Assembly: GCA_034698045.1 (NCBI GenBank) | Contig: JAQGAU010000269.1 | Coordinates: 1 to 32,433, forward strand | Source: Paramacrobiotus richtersi | Lineage: Eukaryota; Tardigrada; Eutardigrada; Parachela; Macrobiotidae | Direction: 5' to 3' | DNA: 32,433 nt | Part shown: piece by piece, positions 10,573 through 21,069 of the stretch | Layout of the letters: each line of letters begins with the position of its first letter | How positions within the stretch are numbered: the stretch's first letter is position 1 | Position numbers and translations under genes: made by a program | The notes under the pieces: generated by a model | Told to the model about the DNA's origin: nothing | Seen by the model: only the letters and a program-made list of their open reading frames with translations | Database searches by the model: none

Positions 10573-11286
10573 TAAGCTGTTTTGTGATGTTTTGGGTTCC
10601 GCTCTTTGTGCACCACTCGATAGCTCGTCACCGAGCTGTCCTTATGACATTTGGAAGGCATAGCGAGACTGACTTGTGTGTTAACGGTTATTCAAACCGT
10701 GTGTTGTTGCAATAGTAGTGACCTTTCGATGGTCATAGACTTGTTCATCTGTTCCACTGTATGCATTGGCGTGCATGCGATTGGTTAATGACAATTCTCA
10801 ACCTCTTTGCTCAACTGTTACTCCCGCTCGCTCTCGTATATGACTGACTGTCCCATGCTTGTCGATATCGTATTCATTAAACGTCTTTTCCGGTATTTTA
10901 TCAATGTAACTTTCTTATCAACCGTCCAGTATTACCGTCAGACCCGGTGGCAAAGCGTCCAAGCGTCTTTCCTTTCCTTATTCTCGCAACTCTTATTGCT
11001 AGCGCCGGTTGTGTCTCCTCTAGAACAGCGTGATGAGTTGCGCCGAGAAGTGGTTAATACTTTGACTGCTTGTTTCACCACACTTCCAGATGTGCCACAC
11101 GCATACGAACTCGAACGTTGGTATGTGTTCGAAATAGTGCGTTCCGCAATCCGTCCAATCCCGCTCCCGGAAGACCAGTCTACATTTTGATTTTTTCACC
11201 TTTGCCTCCGCCTGGCCTTTCCTAACGTCTATACTTATATGCCAGTCTTTATTTTCTGGCATTATGGTACGTTACGCACCAAGCGG

Positions 11287-11874
11287 TTATTTTTCCAACC
11301 TGGACGGTGCGGGTTGGATATCGACCAAATTCATCTTTCCCATGGCCCCGCCCCTGCCATTCCTGACCTGGACCTCGATCCGGTTCCCTTTCCCGTTCTC
11401 CCCTTGCCGGCCGCTACCGGCTACCATCCGGTCGCCGCCTCCGTACCCGACCGGGTAGATGCCGTCCCGGCCGTTATCGCCGCGACCATACCCGTTGCGC
11501 CACCCATACCATTTGTCCTTCCTGGACCCCGTGCCTATTCCGGCACCTGATGCCTTGGAGTGTCTGTGTCTTAGAGATTCATAAATTAAATTAGGCTTTT
11601 GCCAGGCGGGTCGTTCCTGCCGCTTTGCAATCGATTTGTAGGCATCCTTTTCGCTGCATCGTGTCGTGCCGCGTTTCGGTAGGGAAATGCCGTTTACTGA
11701 ATACTGAGATTCTGTCCAATAGCCGGTGCAATGTGCACCATGGGTTCTTCCGTTCCTGCACAAATTCTGTTGCGGTTTCCCGAAGCAGTTGTTCTGTTCT
11801 GGCTGGGATGTGTTGCAGGAAATAAGTTCTTTCGGTTGTTTCCAATGGGTTCTCAAGGGTTTATCAACTTTCAC
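11287..11874 (-). CDS. Unrecognised glycine/arginine-rich reading frame
   Basis: A 195-codon frame on the minus strand, one of the longest here. The first ~100 residues are mixed and basic; residues ~105-195 are rich in Gly, Arg, Asp and Asn (YGRGDNGRDGIYPVGYGGGD). The bias reflects a GC-rich block (11290-11540), and the plus strand is also open across it (11239-11550, proline/alanine-rich), so composition alone may explain the length. No splice model, domain or homologue is recognised. It could be an RGG-type disordered tail, a retroelement gag tail or non-coding. Confidence 0.2.
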   Translation of the reverse strand: MKVDKPLRTHWKQPKELISCNTSQPEQNNCFGKPQQNLCRNGRTHGAHCTGYWTESQYSVNGISLPKRGTTRCSEKDAYKSIAKRQERPAWQKPNLIYESLRHRHSKASGAGIGTGSRKDKWYGWRNGYGRGDNGRDGIYPVGYGGGDRMVAGSGRQGENGKGNRIEVQVRNGRGGAMGKMNLVDIQPAPSRLEK

Positions 11875-12489
11875 AAATGTCCGATCTCATTTTAGCCTGC
11901 TTGAATCCCTTTCCCTATGCACCTACTGCCGCCGGGAAATATGACTCGATTGCAGACACCTTCTGCTGCCACATGCACCGATTTTGGTTCTTCAAACGGC
12001 AGCTCTTTCCGTACGGGTTCAACCACAACGCAGTGTTTATGATTGCTGATTTCTTTTTCGGATGAAGAAGCGGTCGGAGCAAATGAGAGCACCGTTTGTA
12101 GTTCGTTCGTATCATTATGCAACGCTGTCAAGTTCTAACTCGCGCCTTGTGGCATCTGCGATCTTGCGGTGTCATAGCGAAGGCGACCGCTGCAATACGT
12201 ACGCCGATACGCACACAGGAGACAGCTGCAAAAAATTACAGATTCATGTTACTTTGGGATAAGATTTTTCATGCCATCGGCCATCTAATTTACGAAAGAA
12301 TGGAAGCCAAAACTAGCACGGCAAACCCCGAATACTGCATCCTGGCCATAAGACGGCCATGTCGGTTTAATCTCAACCTGGCCATGTCGGTTTAATCTCC
12401 GACATTTAGTCCCCATCGTAACCTCAAAAAGTTGAAACTTTGTACATGAGTAACTAATGTAGGTCTGCACTGCAGTAAGACGTTGTCCT

Positions 12490-13015
12490 CACGCAAAGTT
12501 TTCCGTGCATATCCGAGTGTTCAGAATACATTCGACGGTTTATAACAGAAAAATGACGCATGGTTCGAGTACGTGCAGCACCACCGGATTCGTCACACTT
12601 CATATGCAAAGGGTTTAGGATATAGTAAGTGATGCTGCGACCACGCATCATTTTGTTCCTAACATGAAAACACAGGTCGAAGCCGACGCTTCCGGTGGTG
12701 GACTTAAGGCTGTTCTGAAGCCGTATGATGTCTCTAATAAAGAGAGAATTATAGCGTACGCCAGCCGCGTACCAAACAAGTCGGAGAGGAATTATGGAGT
12801 AACTGAGCTGGAATTTTTGGCTTGTATATTTGACACTGAAAAATTTTATAATTGTTCAGCGGGTCTGCATTTTCACTTGGTAACTGATCGGTCGGCGCTT
12901 TAGCCGATACTCTGCTCCCAACACCGCGCGAGATACCGGGTCATTTCGGTCTGACATACAAGCTCTTTCGTCAGCAAGAGGTGCTGCTCAAGCCTTCGGC
13001 TAAGGGCATTTATTC
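12490..13015 (+). mobile_element. Fossil RNase H segment, Ty3/gypsy type
   Basis: From 12664 the plus strand reads QVEADASGGGLKAVLK, IIAYASRVPNKSERNYGVTE, FLACIFDTEKF and LVTDRSAL. This is the classic gypsy RNase H order (x-T-D-A-S-x-x-G-x-x-A-V-L, I-A-Y-x-S-R-x-L-x-x-x-E-x-N-Y-x-x-x-E-x-E, x-T-D-H-x-A-L). Weak similarity to the RT-RNase H junction upstream and to the following tether is possible. Broken and old. It is on the same strand as fossil C, 3 kb away, and could be part of the same former element. Confidence 0.7.
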
Positions 13016-13019
13016 TCGA

Positions 13020-15110
13020 TGTTATTAGGCGATCTCAAAATGACTCTTGCATTTTGGGTGAGTTATCGCGGATTCACCAGGACCAGGAAGACAGTGTAAC
13101 TAGTTACAGTATTAGTCTAGGTCGTGCGAGCTACTTGACAGTCGGCGGTACTGAGGCAAGTTATCCGGTACTGTTTTCCGCTACTGCTCGATACTACCCG
13201 CTAGTATCGTCAATGGGGCCTTTGTATTAATGCTCTATTGACATCCAAAAGATGGCCGAGTACGACTACCACACCCAGATCCTGGAGACGCACGATGCCG
13301 GAAAATCTACGTTCTCGACATTTTTACTGCGGCACTTATAATTTTCCTGCACAAAGCATGCTATTAGAATTGCCATTTTCTTCGACAGCGTACTGCTTCC
13401 TGTATTTTTAAATTTAAAAAGAAAACTCGCGCCGTCGTTCTTTTCTTCGACGCGTAGTCTAGATGACCGATGTATGCGATCCAAAACCTGCGGAGACGGA
13501 AAGTGGACTGCATCTACATATAAGGCAATGGAGAACCGCCAGTGGGTTACTCAAACCGAATGGAGCCACTTCAAAATGGTAGTGAGTCTTTTAGCAATTA
13601 AACTCATTTTTCCCAGGCCTCGATGGCCAACGGGACTTCGTTGTCATACCTAAAGTTAAGTAGTAAACACTGCGCCGAACATCTAAAATAACTAACATCT
13701 GCGCGATGGAGAGGTCATATTTTTGTTATAGAAACGAACCGTTGCCAAAGAAAGTAAAGGTTTATGTTTCTTTCGGACTAACATAAGCTGGATGGAGGTG
13801 CTGTCGTACCGTAAGATTTTTTAGCTAAATAAACCTTTAATAATGATAGCTTTTGTTAACGCAAACGAACACACCACAATACCATTTCATGAAGAAGACT
13901 CAAATCTCTCTCCGTGCATCTTGTAACCCTGGTCGTAACTCAAGAACATCCATTTTATAGCCCGAATACTGCAACACGGATTCGGAGACACAGGTTTTGA
14001 TACTACGAGGGCCCACGTGAAGCACTGCACTGTTATCTCGGTAGCCTGGAAGCGCTATAAAAGAGCTTACCAGGCCCATCTCTGATTGCAATTATGTTAA
14101 GAAGTCACGGCGACGCTTTTTTGTGCCTCGGGTGGTACGATGAATTTTATAAATCATTGGCATTGACAGTTCAATGCTATCTGAGACTACCGTTTTGGAT
14201 TACTGGCGGACTGAGCTGCTTCGTGGTGTTGAAAGCTTCCTTGGAATTTTGATTGTTACCGGAGCGTCTGGGTATTTTGTTCAGACGCAACTTCCTTTCT
14301 TCCGAACTTGGCTTAATGCCCCGAGACATGGAATAGTACAGTTGTTGGGCCCGATACTACTGATTTTCATAAATACAAACAATCACAACCAGAACAGCAT
14401 CATCCTGTTTCAACTACTGTCTACTTATTCACCGTGAAGACACAAAAAGACGTTAATATACAGCTGATAAGCTAACTGCTGGTAACTGGAAAGCTGGTAT
14501 ACTAAAAGAAGGTCAACTGAAATACTGGTAGACTAAAATGATGGTCGGAGAGATGGTTAGAACTAAAATAACGGTGAAGAGCGTTTGCTCTTGGCCTCTA
14601 TTTTATATTTTTCGAGCAGGGCGGAAGCTCTGAATCGCAAGATAAATATATCTTCTTCGTTTCACCCAGCATGGAACGTGACCTCGGCTACCATAGATGC
14701 TAACTGGCCGTATATGTAGATAGTGTAGATCACCGGGTGAATCTAAACACTCTACACAGTCCATGCAGATGAGAACGCGGTCGACTTACGGAAATGATGA
14801 TGATTACAAAAACAACCGTCTCGTAGCTATATCCCATGACGAAAATGCTGAAGTACTACGTCGAGGACCCTCATGGATTGAAAGAAGTAGTGAAAGCGAT
14901 CGCTTTGAGGTTGGGGTAAGCTTAGTCCTAGCAGAGAAAGCGGCTCCACAGGATCCACACCAGTGGTATTATTTCGAGGAGTACGCATTTCTCTGTTCAG
15001 AGTTGTCAGGCTTCCGTACCGTGTGGTCACCGAAGGTATTAAAACAAATTTGAATAGTGAATCAATAAAGGGACATCTGTTTCAATTACCACAACTAAAC
15101 AATTAAGATA
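13020..15110. other. No gene supported
   Basis: Short frames only. A plus-strand scrap AIRIAIFFDSVLLPVF (about 13355-13402) faintly recalls the F-F-D-S motif of adenovirus-type proteases found in Polintons, but lacks the other catalytic boxes. The 96-codon frame at 14763-15053, just before the ATPase fossil, is unrecognised. Confidence 0.4.
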
Positions 15111-15114
15111 GCGA

Positions 15115-15805
15115 AAATGAAAGTCTGTAAATTTGATTTCCGGTTCAAGAACCCTTGTTCAGTCTTCGTTTGCGGTTTCACAATGTCCGGTAAAACTACA
15201 TTGGTTTTTGAATTCCTTAAAAACCCGTCAAGTATTTGTACCCCATCCTGTACGCAATGTTCACGGCGTGAACTTCGCGCCTAGTTATGGTGCATGACAG
15301 AGGGGCTTTGAGAGTTTTCCTTGCAATTTAGAGCTTATTTCCGCAATTTCTTCCATTTTGGACGAAACCTTTTTTGATGAAAGCACGCCAACTTTGCTGG
15401 TGTTGGACGATCTAGTGGAAGAGCTCGCCAGTAGCAAGAGCGCTGTTACACTCTTCACACGAGACGTACCTCACAGGAATGTCAGTTTTATTTCTAGCCC
15501 AAGACTTGTATGAACAGGGTAGAAACATGCGCGACACCGCGCTTAATGCGCAGTATCTTATTTATTTTCAGCTGTGCTCGATGTACAGCAGATCAAAGTA
15601 CTGGAGCGTTAGGTAGGTGTAAAACACCTGGGGGACGCTTATCGGAAAGCTATTAAGGAGCCATACGGCTACTTGCTGCAAAGTCTAAGACCGGAAACAC
15701 CTGAAAATTTTCGTATGCAATCCCATTTAGATAATTACCGTCGTGTGTATGACTCTCCGTTGTGTACCCGTCCGAGCAACAGTTTAAGCACTTTACTGCG
15801 CTGAT
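15115..15805 (+). mobile_element. Fossil of a Polinton FtsK/HerA-type packaging ATPase
   Basis: The plus strand shows FRFKNPCSVFVCGFTMSGKTT with a Walker A at 15174-15200, and TLLVLDDLVEELASS with a Walker B at 15394-15420. This is followed by a piece reading HRNVSFI, one reading LAQDLYEQGRNMRDTALNAQ, and YGYLLQSLRPETPE near the end. This order matches the genome-packaging ATPase of Polintons and adintoviruses. In life such a protein would pump the element's DNA into capsids. The copy is broken, with several breaks, and old. No integrase, protein-primed DNA polymerase or protease could be recognised nearby with confidence, so this is a remnant, not a whole element. Confidence 0.75.
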
Positions 15806-15809
15806 CCGC

Positions 15810-17600
15810 TACGTCCACGGATACCGTCAGTTCTTTAGCTTTGGACTGCTATCCTTCATGCAGAATTACCTGGAGGCTCGATAGCTGTGATAAAACCACC
15901 GATGAGCACGGTCAGGGCTGTTTCTACTGTCTTTACATTAATTAATAAAGCAAAAGAAATTAAAAAGAGCAGATCCGCTAACATAATTATGTTCAGATCT
16001 GCTGAATAGTATGTAACTGAGCTGGGCACGCCACACTGAAACTGAAACTGCGTGGACACCGTGAAGACTGGGGGACCGGTGTCTTCTCGTTTCATATTGT
16101 AGCAAATCAGAAGACGAAATCGTTTACGTTCCTTTCCAGTCAAGCTTGTTCAGCGAAAGATTGCAGCGCCAAACTTAGCTTCCGCCGGTCAAACTCCTAC
16201 ACTGAGTAAGCAACGCAACAGCTAAATCTAGCGATTCTGGGATTTATTCAGCAATTTACAACGCCTCTTTGTATTCCCACAGCTCCGAAGGTAGAAGTAA
16301 TATTCCGATGCACGGTACATTATCAAGGCATCACAAGGTTATTTTCGTTCCGTCGTAGAAGCCACCAGTGTCATGGTCGCATGCGCCATTACTCGTGCCA
16401 TTATTACGAACACCAAACCTGTTTCAACGAAACGTGCCGCAATACTATCTGGATATCTAGCTAACATTGCACAGTTTTAACTGACGAGGTGCAGAAGGTG
16501 CCCGTTGTTGGCGTAAACAGGATGGTGTTTTGCCCAAATTGACGGATTTGGATTTGCGGCAGACAACTTGGACTATTTGGCGTAACCCGTGTTGCCGAGT
16601 TTGGTAGCATTCACCGATGAATGATTGTGGATTACACGTTGTAATGACGCACGCGTGCGCGTGTTAATCGGAATAGTTTTGCAGAATCTGGAGTTTTCTG
16701 TGTAACCGCGTGAAATGAGAAGGAGCCTCGCCCTATTGCCTTGACCGTCCGCGAACAGGGTAGACGCATCTGAAACGATTAATTATGCGCCAGATCACAC
16801 TGCTTGTCATATTAGCATAATATTGTTTCAGCTTTCTAGTTCGGAAATTGGACGGTGAAGATTTACTTGTGGATCAATTTTAAATGCCTATGCCCGCAGC
16901 TACTGCTGTTACGACCGAGCGCAGCCATTAAGCCATCGTTTCATCTAAAAATCGCCCGTTGGCGAAATCGGATTGGTAAGGCAAGCTTTGCCCATCCTCT
17001 TCATCTGCGGTAGATGTTATGGAAAAAAGCCGCAGCCGACGAAGCAAGAAGTCGGCGTCAATGCTGTAGATAAGCAACGTTCCGGTGCAGAGTGTCGCTG
17101 AGTCACGCCAACGGCGCGGAACTGTGGAGGCGTATATTTCTACGGTTTCCTGGGGCTTGAAGGCTACCTGAAGTGGGAAACATGGGAAAAGAGACAAGCA
17201 CTGAAACTGCAGAAATCACCTCATATCGAGTCGGAATTACGGATGCCATGGTCCACTTTACAGAACGACCTGCACCAGACATGCATCCATGGCAGGTTCC
17301 ACTGTCGAACGTCGTCGTTACGTCGATAGTACAGTAAATGATGATGTGAATGATACAGTGTATGATCCAGTGCCACTGCGTTCAAGTTTAACTTTTCGTC
17401 ACCGGTTATTCCGTCATCGATATAACAAGTCGCGCCTTTCCATTTAGGTGTTTTCATTTCCAATTAGTCGTTGCAACTCCATCATAATTCAATTTGTGCA
17501 CTTGTGTTGCATTCACCATCCCCCGTAAATCCTCAAAAATAACTATTGCCACGTAGCTTTGCTCATATAGCGTCAGCGAGCGTATAATGTCTGTACACCA
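15810..17600. other. No gene supported
   Basis: An AT-rich patch at 15940-15990 contains ATTAATAAAGC. The minus strand keeps frames of 80-95 codons at 15856-16143, 16928-17197 and 17221-17463 without recognisable domains. Confidence 0.4.
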
Positions 17601-17608
17601 TCATACCT

Positions 17609-18270
17609 CGGCGCTTATTCAGACTAGATTATGGTACTCGGCACGATACCGTGTGGTATCGAATGGCGGCGTCAGCACAAAGGTGATCAGTCTCTGTGAC
17701 GGAAATTCTTGGGTGATCAATCCAGGAACATCCAATGCCTGGTGGTGGTGCATTAGCGTTTCCGGTCCGTCTGGCCGGTAGCGTGTATTATTGCATCTTG
17801 CGCGCGTCATCATCATGGGGGGTATACTTCAACACTCCCCGCCACATTCTGTATATACTTCGCGAAGGTCAAGGGCATTCAGCAGTTGAGGAACTTCTCG
17901 AAGGTTTCCTTCCGTGGCTGTTGTCAAAATTTGGCTATGCGATCGGATGCGTGAGGATATGCCATTATCAGAAGTGCTTATCGTGAACTCAGGATCGAAT
18001 CGAGTCGGAATAAAGGACGAGATCTGCAGCAGTCGGTTGTCCAAAGGTCATGGTTGTGATGTTGGAATAAAAACTCGGTGGTGGTCCGTAGAAGTTGTTA
18101 TCCAGAGGTCATGGTGGGCAGTCAGAAAGGTACTGAGAGCTTCGTGGTGGAACAAAGGTCAGTCCGCTTCCAGTGGTGTTGTAGACAACGCGTAGCGTTG
18201 GTGTCTTCTTGGCTGGTCGCAGAGTGTGTTACCCGAAGTAACACGGCCTCTGGAGCCACCATTGTTATGA
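17609..18270 (+). repeat. Dispersed repeat family A, copy 2 (uninterrupted)
   Basis: The uninterrupted partner of the copy at 1170-2490, with the same landmark series from CTCGGCGCTT to CTGGAGCCACC. The site that holds the foldback in copy 1 corresponds to about 17820-17845 here. Two short hairpins follow within 120 bp: GTACTC/GAGTAC at 18328-18343 and ACTTCC/GGAAGT nearby. Nothing protein-like is recognised. Confidence 0.7.
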
Positions 18271-18399
18271 AGAAAACAAGAGAAGGCTCAGACTTTATCG
18301 GGTTCGTGTCTCCGTAATGATGATCTTATGTACTCTCATGAGTACACTTATATAGGTCTGGTACTTCCTTCAGGGAAGTCTAGGTAGCTCATGATACTA

Positions 18400-19340
18400 A
18401 GTAAGATGACATAACAGACAGGTAAGCAACTAGCATGATCATCACGTGTATAGAACATGTAAGACCAGTTTAGTATACAACAGCACTTCTGACAAAGTCA
18501 CCGTTTTAAAGGTTTTGCATGAAAGGCAAAGTTAGGCAGCCTCGAACAACGAACGTTTTGTACCACTGCATATTCCGATTTGCAGCACCATCACCAGTGA
18601 CAGCAGGATTGCTGGCGAATGGTCCAGACTGCAGACTGTCGCGGTAATCTAATGCATAAAGATGGCAATACGTTTGAAGACGAAGCTGTTCCGCTGTCAA
18701 AAGTAGCGTACCTACAAACTGTTACAACGGAGGTTCTCAACTGTCTTCTCGAACCACAGCCATTTGACGCAATTTATGGTATGACATGGACTGTAGCAGG
18801 TGAGATAGCAAAGGCACGTAGCAGGATATGCAGTCTCTCACGCTACAACCTGAGCGTAGTAACTCTATTAGCCGGGTGTTGAACCTGAATGTATAGATAA
18901 GTCGATGCATGTCGGACCAGCTTTGATTTCCAATCAAACTCCAGTTGGCTGCGGCAAGTTGGCTAAGGATCCTATTAGTCAGGTAGATTTTAACATTAAC
19001 ACAACGTAAGTCGCTATCTCCTACGAAACACTGCACCCGCTGGTAACTGATCCCATGCTTTATTCCGTACGAAGCAACATCCGTATCGTTATCGCAGTTC
19101 TCTACAGCTGTCGGTAACACTCGCATATGGCTGAATGATAATACCGTTTTTGCCTTTGAATACTTTGATCCACCCTCTGGTTCATGACTCGTCGTATTGC
19201 ATATTGTGCTTTTAATGCACGTGCCGCCAGATAACTGCGTTGCGAACATTTTCCTCATTGTTAGGTTGTTATCGATGTCGCCGAACCAAGTGTCCGCATT
19301 CCACACCCGGACACGGAATATCGAGCGCGATTTAGAAAAT
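18400..19340. other. Long unrecognised frames, no gene supported
   Basis: A 234-codon minus frame (18737-19441) and an 87-codon plus frame (18619-18882, reading EDEAVPLSKVAYLQTVTTEV) overlap. The minus frame is the longest in the middle of the window but has no domain and lies opposite several plausible plus-strand pieces. Which strand coded, if either, cannot be told. Confidence 0.35.
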
Positions 19341-19342
19341 AA

Positions 19343-19603
19343 CGCCCAAACCGCGTCCACCCGGATGCCAGCGTCGACTCCGAGGAACCGCGCCAGCCAC
19401 CCACCAAAAAGTTCAAACCGAACACCTATATTCTGGACCAAGCTGTAGATATCAACACCGACGGCGAGGAGGTGGACACGGAGAATGACAGCAAGGATGG
19501 CTGCAGTGATGCGGATGGCCGGTATGGATGTTGGACAGATGTGGACGACAACACCGAAGGGGAGGAGGAGGGGTGGGGGAGGAGGTCACCTGGAATACCG
19601 TGA
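19343..19603 (+). other. Unrecognised acidic stop-free frame
   Basis: Eighty-six codons without a stop and without an ATG. It begins with proline and basic residues (PRQPPTKKFKPNTYILDQAV) and turns strongly acidic (DGEEVDTENDSKDG, later DDNTEGEEEGWG) over a purine-rich DNA stretch. It looks like a disordered protein tail and might be an exon or a transposon protein end. No family is recognised. Confidence 0.25.
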
Positions 19604-19609
19604 TTGTGG

Positions 19610-20040
19610 ACGATTCTACGCGTGCCGGATCACTTGAACTGTAGACTGTTTCATTCCGAGCGGATACAAACCGTGTTATTTCTGTTATTGTATGTGTTTT
19701 GGGAATTGCTATAACTACGTAAATATATTCGTGGGCATGTTGTTTGTGTGATGGTTGATGTCTGTTCATGTCGAAGTGTATTTGTTTTATAATTCGGTCA
19801 TCTCCATTGAATTGTTTTTGTCTCGCATCATGTCGTGTTATGTACATCGTCGTTGAGTGTGTCTAAAAAAACAGTTGATGGAAAATGGAAGTAATGCGGA
19901 ATTATTAACCTCATTAAATGGCAATAATGATTACCAATACACTGATTCATAGTCAACACACAACACGATCGATTAACTAAATCCAAATAATTTATGGTTA
20001 TTGACTGATAGTCAAATTTAAGTCCACCCAGGAATCAGCG
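19610..20040. other. No gene supported
   Basis: AT-rich sequence between the acidic frame and the capsid fossil. A minus frame at 19452-19847 is histidine/proline-rich, mirroring the purine-rich tract on the plus strand. Nothing recognised. Confidence 0.5.
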
Positions 20041-20690
20041 GTTTATCCTGTTGAAATAAATCTACTTGCAGCTTGCCGGACATTTGTAGTGGCTGAAATG
20101 ACTGAAGCCATTGTCGGCGAATCTCTGCTCCAAGCTGGGAACTGGGTTGTTGGCAATTTTCTTAGTTTTGCAGATATCATTTGGATAATGAATTACAGGC
20201 CTTTTTATGACTGGGCTGCTAAAGTGCCAACTATAATCTATTGAAAACCCTTGCAGTGAACACTGCGAACGTTTCGCCTCGACAGTGAAACCAAGGATGG
20301 TTTTTAAATAGGCACGCTAGTGGGACGGAGCGCTTGTGTCGGACATATTACGACCTCCCAGGGTAACAGTCACAATGTAGAAAATATTGGGCAACGTGTT
20401 ATTGATTGTAGTTATGCACGAGTTTGGAGCAAGGGGCTGGCCATTCTTGTCCTGAACCCACAAGTCGCACGAGGATCGCATAGCTGCCAACCGGACTAGC
20501 TCACTAAGGGATGGCGAAACGGTAAACTGGACATCATTTCGTTATCGAACATGGCTTGGGCCGGGACGATGCCGTAGTCTTTGGTATTCCATCCTTTTGT
20601 CAGATTTGAAGACAAATTGAACAATTGACTGTCTAACAGCATCGATGGCTCTGATCCGGTCTCAATCATGGCTGACATTTTAAAATTTAT
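20040..20690 (-). mobile_element. Fossil of a Polinton major capsid protein, N-terminal part
   Basis: Minus-strand translation reads CDLWVQDKNGQPLAP (about 20425-20470), then TTINNTLPNIFYIVTVTLGG, and RAYLKTILGFTVEAKRSQC (about 20255-20312). In Polinton double jelly-roll capsid proteins the order is L-Y-V-x...D-G-x-x-L, then x-x-I-N-N-x-L-x-x-x-F-x-x-V-x-V-x-L-x-G, then Y-R-A-Y-L-E-T-L-L-x-x-x-x-x-A-K-x-S. A further weak match to the segment after this reaches about 20050. The stretch 20500-20690 (DSQLFNLSSNL) may be the protein's start. The copy is broken, with several breaks, and old. Confidence 0.65.
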
Positions 20691-20769
20691 TACTAACAGC
20701 GTCAATTGCTTTTTTTCGCTTAGGTAGTGGCTTCCGTGGTTGTTTTCGTCCACTTGCGATAATTTAACG

Positions 20770-21024
20770 CCTTCGACATCGTCTTCTAATGCCATTCCCG
20801 TGTTGCGGCCCCTTTAGTTTCTGCGTTACCTTCTCTACTGCGCCTTCAGTCACTGACTCCACTGCCTTTGACGCCACACTCCTTACTGCGGTAATAGGGT
20901 GGTCTTCAGGCGGTGCCGGCAAGTGATAGAGCAAAGGCGCTATCCGTGTGGATAACATCGGTGGCTTGAATAGAGCAACGCCCGCGCGCGGATGCACGCA
21001 ACGCATGACTGTAATTCGAACCAC
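20770..21024 (-). mobile_element. Possible small basic Polinton capsid-associated protein fossil
   Basis: Just upstream of the capsid fossil on the same strand, a stretch of 86 codons reads AVRSVASKAVESVTEGAVEK and ends HGNGIRRRCRRR. Polintons often encode a small protein next to the capsid gene with an alanine/valine-rich helix and an arginine/lysine-rich tail. Position and composition fit, but there is no specific motif, so this is a guess by context. Confidence 0.25.
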
Positions 21025-21068
21025 CGAACTCAGAATTGCTTATCGCGGTGGATAGCGCCTGTGCTCTA
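20927..21068. repeat. Local 19-bp inverted repeat
   Basis: TAGAGCAAAGGCGCTATCC at 20927-20945 is matched in inverse orientation by GGATAGCGCCTGTGCTCTA at 21050-21068 with one mismatch, 104 bases apart. The pair spans the start of the possible basic protein fossil. It may be a foldback scar or an element end. Confidence 0.6.
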
Positions 21069-21069
21069 A

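Larger units (their letters stand above)
9820..12480. other. No firm gene; several unrecognised frames
   Basis: Besides the retropepsin-like and glycine-rich frames listed separately, a frame near 10165-10280 reads ATFKALDYITRALADQADTP and ends at a good splice-donor-like AAAAGTAAGT, so it could be an orphan exon. A 127-codon plus frame (10807-11190) ends VFEIVRSAIRPIPLPEDQST. Neither is recognised. Confidence 0.35.

Noticed and set aside
13355-13460. Adenovirus-type protease-like scrap with FFDS
   Set aside because: A four-residue match without the other catalytic boxes is too weak to name a Polinton protease.
17221-17463. YIDD motif on the minus strand resembling an RT catalytic loop
   Set aside because: No other RT motif stands before or after it in order, so it is probably chance.
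18737-19441. A 234-codon minus-strand frame
   Set aside because: Long, but no recognisable domain, no conserved partner, and overlapping plausible pieces on the other strand. Not enough for a gene call.
20060-20240. Plus-strand frame reading AGNWVVGNFLSFADIIWIMN, at first sight like a glutathione S-transferase C-terminus
   Set aside because: The opposite strand there fits the end of the capsid fossil better, and no other GST part is present.
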